Below, piece after piece: positions 8,401 to 13,159 of a stretch of DNA of 13,159 bases. Both the position numbers and the translations under genes were made by a program. The notes beneath the pieces were generated by a model. That model worked only from the letters and a program-made list of their open reading frames with translations, searched no databases and was not told the DNA's origin. Positions within the stretch are counted from its first letter, which is position 1. Each line of letters begins with the position of its first letter. Source of the stretch: JAGXLC01 sp964472385 (GTDB lineage: Bacteria > Bacteroidota > Bacteroidia > Bacteroidales > UBA12077); NCBI GenBank assembly GCA_964472385.1, contig CAYYLT010000073.1:1-13159 (forward strand), given 5' to 3'.

Positions 8401-8565
8401 ATTGGCTCCACCATAGGATGTATACACCGTGATGGCAGGATATTCAATTTCGGGATAAAGATCAACCGGTAAATTGATCAAAGAATATAAACCAAATACC
8501 ATCACTGCAATAAATATCATCAATGTGGTAATCGGTTTTCTGACTGCACTTCCGTATATGCTCAT
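5446..8565 (-). CDS. AcrB/HAE1-type RND efflux pump, inner-membrane permease
   Basis: This 1039-residue protein has the full length and plan of a proton-driven RND exporter. TM1 is at about 11-30, followed by a large periplasmic part (31-333). TM2-6 fall at about 335-485 and TM7 near 528-546, followed by a second periplasmic part (547-858). TM8-12 fall at about 860-1014. The proton-relay motif GMVVDDAIVVLENI carries Asp399 and Asp400, and the partner lysine is in GIAVKNAVVLVDY (Lys930), matching Asp407/Asp408/Lys940 of AcrB. The trimeric pump takes substrates from membrane or periplasm and passes them to the adaptor and channel encoded just upstream. The acidic proton-relay residues exclude the divalent-metal CusA type only weakly; a multidrug, bile-salt or lipid-like substrate is most likely, but sequence does not define it. 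It lies 37 bases after the adaptor gene. The C-terminus is short and basic. Confidence 0.96.
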   Translation of the reverse strand: MSIYGSAVRKPITTLMIFIAVMVFGLYSLINLPVDLYPEIEYPAITVYTSYGGANASDIETNITRPIEEVLNTVDKLKEISSVSRDNSSVVMLEFEYETDLSEAANDIRDALAFIEDVLPEGASKPTVYKFSTSMMPILMFAITADRSYEGIEKTLEERLINPLNRIEGIGAIYLTGTPRREIEVQVDPRKLEAYHMSIEQIGNILQAENLNLPTGNIKMGQLNYPIRVEGEFDESYQIENLVMGNSNGKVIYLKDIATVHDSIGEMTIDERVNGQKGVSMMVMKQSGANTVYIAREVNEQLDELRENLPPDIKIVSIFDSSEFITDSLNNLSETLLFAFFFVVLVVLFFLGRWRATFIIALTIPIALIVSFSYLYITDNTINIISLSSLAIAIGMVVDDAIVVLENISKHIDRGSSPREAAIYATNEVWLAVIITTLTVVAVFFPLTLIGGLTGVMFRQLGWIVTITVVTSTLAAITLTPMLSSKLMQLKKKKNNPAVLSYEHTFLPVLNRLDNAYGRLLKWLLHHKWLVTVLAFAIFFGSLVLAGKLGTEFFPESDQGRMSVTVELIPGARLEETSKIARNVEAFLASSFPEIELISTSAGTDEDAAMAAIWMTTGSNIINFSLNLTDAHERERSVWQIAEAIRLKLQKIPEIKSYNVLTDESSDMGGNNVDVEIYGYDIEKTTLLADEISEKIKNLEGARDVMISREEAKPELRVELDREKISRLGLNTAMVSAALRNRIDGMTTTRFREFGEEYDIIVRLKEAYRNSISDIEDMVIQNPMGQSIRVGEIGRVTEFWSPPNIERKSRERIVTVSTKPYQTSLGELAAEIQKLIEQLDIPREIMVDVGGAYEDQQEGFMDLALLLLLSLILVFIVMASQFESFRMPFIIMFSIPFAFTGVILALWITNTTLSIIAGLGAILLIGIAVKNAVVLVDYINLMRDRGFNLDEAIIISGKARLRPVLMTALTTIFAMLPLAIGMGEGSEIWSPMGISVIGGLVFSTILTMIIVPVIYRAFASKGERHHKDKVRSKFKFMDM

Positions 8566-8602
8566 GAGCCGCTTGAATTATGAGTTGATAAAAAGGTTGT
8601 GT

Positions 8603-9664
8603 TTACTCTCTAACAATGGCAAGCTTTACCCCATCTTCCAGATTTGTTTGTCCTGCAACAATCAGTTCCTGCCCTTCACATAAATTGTCGGCATGGATCT
8701 CTGTTTTATCATCAAAACGATTGCCCAGTTTTACGGCAAGTTTTTGAGCAGCACCCTTGTTGTTGATATAGATATAGCGATTGTTGGTTCCTTCCTGCTG
8801 CAGTATGGAAGCAGCAGGCACCATAAAGGTTTTTTCATTCTGCAGTTCTAGCATAACCCTGGCAAACATGCCGGGCCGCAACTTTTCATCCGGGTTATTG
8901 ATTAAAATCTCTGTTTTAAAGGTTCTGGTAGTTTGGTCAATTGTCGGATGAATACGATGTATGCGTCCTTGGTATACTTCACCAGGATACATATCAAGTT
9001 TGATCCGGGTTTTCATCCCTTGCTTTATGACGGGGAAGTATCTTTCCGAAATATTGATAAAGGCCTTTAAAGGGTTGATTTGCATCAGGGTTATAACGGC
9101 CGCCTTGCCAACTTGGGTATTTGGGGCACCTGAATACATTTCTTTTGATTCATAGTACTTTTGCGTAACGATACCATTAACGGGTGATTCAAGTGAAGTG
9201 TTTTCTTTCAGAAATTTTGCATTTGAACGGGTGACTTCATACTGGGTTTTGGCTTGCTCGTATTGTTGCTCTGAAATGCTGCCCAACCCGTATAGGGTAT
9301 CCAAACGCAGGAAATTTGATCTGGTATTTTGAAGTTGGATTCTGGCCTGCTGCAACTGGGTTTTGTCCATTTCAATCAAGGTCTGCCCCTTTGTAACCCG
9401 ATCGCCGATATCTACATGGATTTTCTCAATTCTTCCGGGAGAAGCAGGGGCAAAATATACTTCTTCAAAAGCTGACAAATTGGCTGTATAATCCAGAGTC
9501 CGGGTAATAGACTCCTTTTTGATGGGTTGTACCTTAACAGGATACTCCTTTTCCGAAACCTTTGATTCTTCTTTCGCTGCGGGCTGGTCGCAACCTTTTA
9601 AGGCCAGTATCCCTGCAAGCAATAAGCCGGATATAAGCATTTTTTTCATTTTAGGGGCCTTCAT
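8603..9664 (-). CDS. RND pump periplasmic adaptor (membrane-fusion protein), lipoprotein
   Basis: A protein of 353 residues from the ATG at 9662-9664 (348 from the second ATG at 9647-9649). A TTG at 9697 would add an unneeded extension. The signal peptide ends in LKGC, a lipobox whose Cys is residue 25 of the chosen start, so the adaptor should be anchored by lipid to the inner membrane facing the periplasm. The split lipoyl/biotinyl domain is clear: the first half at FAPASPGRIEKIHVDIGD with VTKGQTLIEMD, the second half at SPVNGIVTQKYY. Between them lies a short alpha-helical hairpin (QLQQARIQLQNTRSNFLRLD and EQQYEQAKTQYEVTRSN). A beta-barrel domain follows with KLRPGMFARVMLEL, and a membrane-proximal domain ends the protein. 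It bridges the RND permease to the TolC-type channel. The order channel-adaptor-pump on one strand supports a dedicated set. Confidence 0.94.
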   Translation of the reverse strand: MKAPKMKKMLISGLLLAGILALKGCDQPAAKEESKVSEKEYPVKVQPIKKESITRTLDYTANLSAFEEVYFAPASPGRIEKIHVDIGDRVTKGQTLIEMDKTQLQQARIQLQNTRSNFLRLDTLYGLGSISEQQYEQAKTQYEVTRSNAKFLKENTSLESPVNGIVTQKYYESKEMYSGAPNTQVGKAAVITLMQINPLKAFINISERYFPVIKQGMKTRIKLDMYPGEVYQGRIHRIHPTIDQTTRTFKTEILINNPDEKLRPGMFARVMLELQNEKTFMVPAASILQQEGTNNRYIYINNKGAAQKLAVKLGNRFDDKTEIHADNLCEGQELIVAGQTNLEDGVKLAIVRE

Positions 9665-9726
9665 TTTGCTGGTATTTGATTTGATAGGGTTTAACAATTG
9701 AAAAGTGATTGCTCTGTTGGGCAGTT

Positions 9727-11106
9727 TTATAAAGTATTGTACAATTTCTCCAGTGCAAGGTTAGCCTGCAGCAGCTTTAATACAGAAGATAAATAGTTGT
9801 TTTCAGCCTGGAGATAATTGCTGTTGGCTTGTGTAAGATCCAGACTGGATACCATTCCTTGCTGATATTTGTTAAGATAATGGTTATAAACGCTTTGGGC
9901 GATCGATGCATTTTCTTTTTGGGTTCTATAATTATCCATAGCACTCCGGAGCTCATATTTGAGTTGATTTTCCTGCAAATTAAGCTGATCTTTCAAAAGG
10001 GATTTGCTTCGGCGGGCTTTATCCAGTTCGATCTTTGTTTTATCCAGCCTGGCTTTTCTCAATCCGCCTGAATAAATGGGCATAGATAAAGTGAATCCTG
10101 CTGCATTTTTTGGGCTCAGGTCAAAGGCAGTGGTGAGAATTTTTTCGGTGTAACTGTAATACCCGCTTAGGGTAGGAGCATATGACCACTTCTCCAGGTC
10201 AACCATCTCGGTTTGCATTTCCTCCTGGATATCCATAAGCTGATAAGAAAGGTTCTGCTCCAGATCAAATTCCCGGTTTAGTAAGTTATCTTCCGTTTCG
10301 CCAAGTATCGAAGCCAGATTTTCTTTTAATCCTATTGCTCTGCCGTGGTCAAGACCCAATTGAATTCTCAGCATGTTATAGCTTAGCTGAACACTTCTCC
10401 TGGTTGATTCAAGGGTATTTTGCAACTGGGAGACATTCATGCTGATCTGATCCACCTCGGATTTTTCCACAAGACCTGATTGATACATGTTTTGGGTGTG
10501 GCGGAAGGTTTTATTTAAGTTGGATAGGTTTTGTTGGAGTATTTTCAATGATTCTTCGGTAACCAGGATCAGATAGTAATTGTTATATACTTTTTCTTTG
10601 ATGTCTATTTGGGTGATTTCCATCTTTTTTTTCGATAAACCTTTGGCGATTTCAGCCAATTCCAATCCTACCCAGAACTGGCCGCTAAAAAGCAGCTGGG
10701 TAATGCGCATCTGGGCATTCATTTGGTCTTCCATAATGATGGTCGAAGGTTCCGACGGAGCCATCATCTGCCCCAGGGCTTTTAGTACTTCTATATCGCC
10801 TGGTTCCAGCAGGCTGTAATCAATATCCGGCTCACGGGCATCCCCACCGGCAAATTCAAATGCTATCTCATAATTGAAGTTGGTCATATAATCCATATTT
10901 CCTTGCACCCGGGGTAAGCCCTGTGCCCTGGTTTCTTTGTACTCCGCTTCGGTAATGGCCATGTCTTTTCTGGCATTGATCAATTGCTTGTTGTGGCTAA
11001 GGGCATATTCCCGGGCCTCTTCAAGCGTGAGAAATAACGTATCTTGCTGACCCAAGGATAAACCTCCCAGCATAGCCAAAATGCAGGCTAAGGTGTATTT
11101 TATCAT
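9727..11106 (-). CDS. TolC-family outer-membrane efflux channel
   Basis: This 459-residue protein has a signal peptide (about 1-19, ending LSLGQ) and two OEP repeats, as in TolC homologues. The mature protein opens with the typical DTLFLTLEEAREYALSHNKQ. Long amphipathic helices follow (NARKDMAITEAEYKETRAQG, IKEKVYNNYYLILVTEESLK, and the C-terminal KSLLKDQLNLQENQLKYELR). The late motif GMVSSLDLTQANSNYLQAEN is a hallmark of the second repeat. Trimers form a beta-barrel in the outer membrane with a periplasmic alpha-barrel tunnel. Between residues about 70 and 130 lies an insertion rich in acidic residues and Met (FAGGDAREPDIDYSLLEPGD); its position near the first beta-hairpin suggests an extracellular loop, which is inference. 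The gene sits 55 bases after the regulator gene and before the adaptor gene, so it belongs to the same operon. Confidence 0.94.
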   Translation of the reverse strand: MIKYTLACILAMLGGLSLGQQDTLFLTLEEAREYALSHNKQLINARKDMAITEAEYKETRAQGLPRVQGNMDYMTNFNYEIAFEFAGGDAREPDIDYSLLEPGDIEVLKALGQMMAPSEPSTIIMEDQMNAQMRITQLLFSGQFWVGLELAEIAKGLSKKKMEITQIDIKEKVYNNYYLILVTEESLKILQQNLSNLNKTFRHTQNMYQSGLVEKSEVDQISMNVSQLQNTLESTRRSVQLSYNMLRIQLGLDHGRAIGLKENLASILGETEDNLLNREFDLEQNLSYQLMDIQEEMQTEMVDLEKWSYAPTLSGYYSYTEKILTTAFDLSPKNAAGFTLSMPIYSGGLRKARLDKTKIELDKARRSKSLLKDQLNLQENQLKYELRSAMDNYRTQKENASIAQSVYNHYLNKYQQGMVSSLDLTQANSNYLQAENNYLSSVLKLLQANLALEKLYNTL

Positions 11107-11161
11107 TTTTAAATCGTCTATATGGTTTAATATAATTCGAACTAAAACTACAAAAAAAACA

Positions 11162-11626
11162 TTACCTGTATTTTAAATCTTTCTTAATTTTGTCCATTCT
11201 GGAAAAAAAGAAATCAAACATTTCAATCATTTTGCTGTAAAACTGGGTATTGGGAGATGATTGGTCCGCTTTTAAAGCAATAATCCGGTCCAAAAGATCT
11301 CTAAAGTCTTTGAGCTTTTTTTCAAAATCATCTAACAGCGTATGGGTGTCTTTTTTCTTGATCTCAAAATACCGTTTTTTGTCTCCGGGGAAAGTCATAA
11401 CTTCTATGTCACCCCTAAGCTGTAGGTTTCGTAGGGCAATACTTGCAGAGCTTTTGCTGATTTGGAGTTTTTTTACAATTTCATCAAATGAAAACTTTTC
11501 CTGATCCATAACCATTAATAAACCAACTATCCGTCCTGCTGTAGGTTGAAAACCCTCTTCCTCCAAATACCTTCCAATGGTTTCAACCAGTTGTTTTTGC
11601 TGGTGAATGCGTTCTTCTTCTTTCAT
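11162..11626 (-). CDS. GbsR/MarR-family transcriptional regulator
   Basis: This 154-residue winged-helix protein has the layout of GbsR-type members of the MarR superfamily. An N-terminal helix (QQKQLVETIGRYLEEEGFQP) is followed by TAGRIVGLLMVMD, a typical GbsR segment. The helix-turn-helix is at about 46-70 (FDEIVKKLQISKSSASIALR), the wing at about 72-90 (GDIEVMTFPGDKKRYFEIK), and a C-terminal helical dimerisation region follows (FEKKLKDFRDLLDRIIALKA). It is the first gene of the efflux operon, with the TolC-type gene 55 bases downstream, which points to local autoregulation of pump expression. The ligand is unknown. The ATG at 11624-11626 is preceded by an A-rich tract rather than a Shine-Dalgarno sequence. 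Family call is firm; whether it represses or activates is not shown. Confidence 0.88.
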   Translation of the reverse strand: MKEEERIHQQKQLVETIGRYLEEEGFQPTAGRIVGLLMVMDQEKFSFDEIVKKLQISKSSASIALRNLQLRGDIEVMTFPGDKKRYFEIKKKDTHTLLDDFEKKLKDFRDLLDRIIALKADQSSPNTQFYSKMIEMFDFFFSRMDKIKKDLKYR

Positions 11627-11745
11627 AAGCTTTTTTTCTGTCTATCCTTTATTATTCACATATAATGCATAAGCTCTAGTAAACCGGAGAATATTAGTAT
11701 TTGGCTTATATGATTCAAGCATTCTATGCTTATGCTTTTTTTGTG

Positions 11746-11859
11746 GGTGCCTCAATTTCCAGGCACCTGTTGCCTTGCGAAAGCCTTGAATGAGGCGACG
11801 AGGTCGTCGGCTTTCGGTGCCTTGCACCTGCCCAAAACCGCTCCCGTAAATCATACAGG
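11746..11859. repeat. Dispersed repeat copy with nested, mutually exclusive hairpins
   Basis: The right half (11809-11859) matches bases 1-51 of the window at about 75 percent. The left half carries inverted repeats. GGTGCCT (11746-11752) pairs with AGGCACC (11761-11767), but the same AGGCACC can pair instead with GGTGCCT at 11816-11822. The second choice encloses CGAAAGCC (11778-11785) against GGCTTTCG (11809-11816), and inside that a tight hairpin CGACGA-GG-TCGTCG (11796-11809). TGCCTTGC also occurs twice directly (11771-11778, 11818-11825). The repeat lies within intergenic DNA. No transposase or clear target duplication is seen. Confidence 0.6.
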
Positions 11860-11951
11860 CTAAAGATACATAATATTTATTTTGTTCGAAATGTTTTAAA
11901 TGATGAAAACAAATTTTTGCGGATAAAATGACGTCAACATCTTATGCCAAT

Positions 11952-11998
11952 TGGATGAATGCAAGATGGGCGTGCGCAGCGGAGGGCAATATCATCCA
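11952..11998. repeat. Imperfect inverted repeat
   Basis: TGGATGAATGC (11952-11962) is the complement, with a two-base bulge, of GCAATATCATCCA (11986-11998). The perfect part is TGGATGA/TCATCCA. The enclosed 23 bases are GC rich (GGGCGTGCGCAGCGGAGG) inside an otherwise A/T-rich gap. It may be part of the same repeat-rich insertion as the hairpins to its left or a separate small element. It has no U tract and is not a terminator. Confidence 0.45.
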
Positions 11999-12031
11999 GT
12001 CAATAAGGATAAATCGTAATTTTTCTGTCTT

Positions 12032-12095
12032 TTTGTATTTCAGCACCTTACTGTTAACAAAAACCTGGGGTCAGGGTGCCGGTTAGAAATACAAA
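12032..12095. repeat. Long-range inverted repeat spanning the hydG stop codon
   Basis: TTTGTATTTC (12032-12041) is the exact complement of GAAATACAAA (12086-12095), which encodes the last codons of HydG (Leu-Tyr-Phe). Just inside, GCACC (12043-12047) pairs with GGTGC (12075-12079). The total is fifteen base pairs with small internal loops, enclosing about 27 bases. In the hydG transcript this would fold into a stem that includes the end of the coding region and its stop codon. A likely role is 3'-end protection or help in termination. Confidence 0.6.
12058..12075 (-). terminator. Possible weak intrinsic terminator for hydG
   Basis: On the minus strand CCTG-ACCC-CAGG is followed directly by TTTTTG, a short GC hairpin with a U tract beginning eight bases after the hydG stop. 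The stem is only four pairs, so alone it would be weak. It sits in the loop of the larger inverted repeat 12032-12095, which may strengthen it. Confidence 0.35.
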
Positions 12096-13159
12096 TCCCG
12101 CTCTCCCTGTTTAATTCGTTGAATACGGTTTTTTAACTCAGGGGCTCTTTGGGTTTCATTTAAGTTTTGGATGTTTTTTTCAATGACCTTCCATCCTTTT
12201 TGTGCGGTAGCCGGGCTGGCATAATCTACAAGATATTCGGCCAGGGTAAGGATGGCATTTGGCGTGCAATAGCGCTTGATAAAACCGGGTACGGAGAATT
12301 CCATAAAATGTTCCCCTGTTCTCCCCAGCCGGTAGCAGGCAGTGCAGAATGAAGGCAGATAACCTTCATCCAGGAGTTCATCAATGACTTCACCCAGGGA
12401 CCTTGAATCTCCGATATGAAATTGTTCTTTATTGAGGTTTTGTTTTTCATTTTGGGTATTGACATAAGATCCCAGCTCTATGCGGGTACCTCCGTCGATC
12501 TGGCTAACGCCGAACTGCATGACCTCCTTGCGAAGTTCGGGATTTTCACGTGCCGTGAGGATCAGTCCTGTATAAGGTACTGCCAGTCTTAAAATAGCAA
12601 CCAGCCTTGAAAATGCTTCATCACTTACTTCATAACGGGGATCGATATTCAGTCCGGCAGCATTTTTGATTCGGGGAAATGAGATAGTGTGGGGTCCGAC
12701 ATTGTAACAGGCTTCAAAATGGTTGGTATGGCGCACCAGGGAAAGAACCTCAAATTTCCAGTCGTAAAGTCCGAACAGGGCCCCAATCCCCACATCATCG
12801 ACACCTGCCTCCTGTGCCCGGTCTAATGAGGTCAGGCGCCAGTTATAATCCGTTTTTTTTCCACCCAGATGGTACCATTGATAGGCTTCCGGATGATAAG
12901 TCTCCTGAAAAACCTGATATGTACCTATCCCAGCTTCCCAAACTTTTTTAAATCCCTCAATATCCAATGGTGCAGCATTGATATTAACCCTGCGGATTTC
13001 ACCATTGCCTTTCTTGACTTTATAAACCTGCTTAACGGTATGAGCTATGTAATTTGCATTGTAGTCGGGATGTTCACCATAAACCAGAATCAGCCTTTTC
13101 TGTCCATTGTCTTCCAGAGCTTCCGTTTCCCTTATGATCTCTTCATCCGAAAGGGTCTT
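12083..13159 (-). CDS. hydG: [FeFe]-hydrogenase maturase HydG (partial, N-terminus outside window)
   Basis: The frame is open from the stop at 12083 to the right edge, giving 358 residues of a protein that is usually about 470. An apparent TTG start at 12967 is internal: the upstream codons (KTLSDEEIIRETEALEDNGQ, then LILVYGEHPDYN) continue the family. HydG is a radical SAM enzyme that splits tyrosine into p-cresol and dehydroglycine-derived CO and cyanide for the H-cluster of [FeFe] hydrogenase. The decisive feature is the C-terminal auxiliary cluster motif Cys-x2-Cys-x22-Cys (FCTACYRLGRTGEHFMEF, then RYC). Its cysteine codons lie at 12344-12346, 12335-12337 and 12266-12268. ThiH, the closest relative, lacks this motif. 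GIGTYQVFQETYH and AGVDDVGIGALFGL fit the radical SAM barrel. The N-terminal CxxxCxxC site lies outside the window and cannot be checked. It implies hydrogen metabolism and an anaerobic lifestyle. Confidence 0.94.
   Translation of the reverse strand, partial: KTLSDEEIIRETEALEDNGQKRLILVYGEHPDYNANYIAHTVKQVYKVKKGNGEIRRVNINAAPLDIEGFKKVWEAGIGTYQVFQETYHPEAYQWYHLGGKKTDYNWRLTSLDRAQEAGVDDVGIGALFGLYDWKFEVLSLVRHTNHFEACYNVGPHTISFPRIKNAAGLNIDPRYEVSDEAFSRLVAILRLAVPYTGLILTARENPELRKEVMQFGVSQIDGGTRIELGSYVNTQNEKQNLNKEQFHIGDSRSLGEVIDELLDEGYLPSFCTACYRLGRTGEHFMEFSVPGFIKRYCTPNAILTLAEYLVDYASPATAQKGWKVIEKNIQNLNETQRAPELKNRIQRIKQGERDLYF

Larger units (their letters stand above)
11627..12082. other. Intergenic region rich in inverted repeats
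   Basis: This 456-base gap between the efflux operon and hydG must hold the operon promoter and the hydG transcript end. It contains several nested inverted repeats, annotated separately, and one copy of a dispersed repeat. A 70-codon minus-strand frame at 11642-11854 lies mostly inside the repeat. Its product is basic and low in complexity, and the matching frame in the other repeat copy is broken by a stop, so I do not call it a gene. A weak -7-like TATATGTG (11657-11664, minus) lies upstream of the regulator but lacks a correctly spaced -33 element. Confidence 0.6.

Noticed and set aside
11657..11664. TATATGTG as the -7 promoter element for the regulator gene
   Set aside because: One mismatch to TAnnTTTG and no TTG-type -33 element at the right distance; too weak to annotate as a promoter.
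11717..11742. AAGCAT-TCT-ATGCTT hairpin followed by a T run, resembling a plus-strand terminator
   Set aside because: The stem is A/T rich and no plus-strand gene lies upstream that would need it; it may just be part of the repeat-rich region.
11642..11854. A 70-codon minus-strand open frame in the intergenic region
   Set aside because: It lies mostly inside the dispersed repeat, its product is very basic without fold character, and the aligned frame in the other repeat copy has a stop codon.
12965..12967. TTG as the start of the HydG-like frame
   Set aside because: The same frame continues without a stop to the window edge and the upstream codons match the HydG radical SAM region, so the gene is simply truncated by the window.
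1..13159. CRISPR array, tRNA or rRNA genes, transposase, phage or toxin-antitoxin genes
   Set aside because: No regularly spaced direct repeats, no cloverleaf or rRNA-like stretches, and no recognisable mobile-element or toxin-antitoxin protein on either strand.

Overview
The window reads as chromosomal DNA from a Bacteroidota bacterium, probably an anaerobic or facultatively anaerobic member of the Bacteroidales/Marinilabiliales side of the phylum. Reasons: Shine-Dalgarno sequences are largely absent before starts; one good TAnnTTTG (-7) promoter element is visible; the exported proteins have the lipoprotein style of this phylum; an RND pump operon ends in a PII-like 'PG0541-type' gene; and a HydG gene implies a [FeFe] hydrogenase. 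The species cannot be named from the sequence.

Layout, left to right. (1) Positions 1-51 are the end of a dispersed repeat, followed by a strong bidirectional terminator at 53-83. (2) A thioredoxin is on the minus strand (104-466) with an active site WCQPCK. (3) A 397-base gap shows nothing definite. (4) A CCA-adding-type tRNA nucleotidyltransferase with an HD domain is on the plus strand (864-2309). It runs into, and overlaps by 23 bases, (5) a minus-strand two-gene unit: an exported parallel beta-helix lipoprotein (4787 to 3345, GTG start, promoter -7 element at 4809-4816) and an exported endonuclease/exonuclease/phosphatase-fold protein (3342 to 2287). (6) From 11626 down to 5021 lies a complete minus-strand efflux operon: GbsR/MarR-type regulator, TolC-type outer-membrane channel, lipoprotein membrane-fusion adaptor, AcrB-type RND pump, and the small PII-like protein. 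(7) Positions 11627-12082 are intergenic and rich in inverted repeats, including a second, fuller copy of the repeat seen at the left end. (8) The right end (12083-13159) is the C-terminal three quarters of HydG on the minus strand, cut by the window edge.

How the genes work together: the regulator-channel-adaptor-pump set builds one tripartite exporter spanning both membranes, probably repressed by its first gene. The beta-helix and EEP genes are two bases apart and should be co-expressed in the envelope; their substrates are not known. Thioredoxin, tRNA nucleotidyltransferase and HydG are housekeeping or energy genes with no clear tie to their neighbours.

No clearly new defence or mobile system is present. 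The observations most worth a second look are non-coding: the dispersed repeat with its alternative hairpins (1-51 and 11746-11859), and a long inverted repeat that ties the last codons of hydG to its downstream region (12032-12095).
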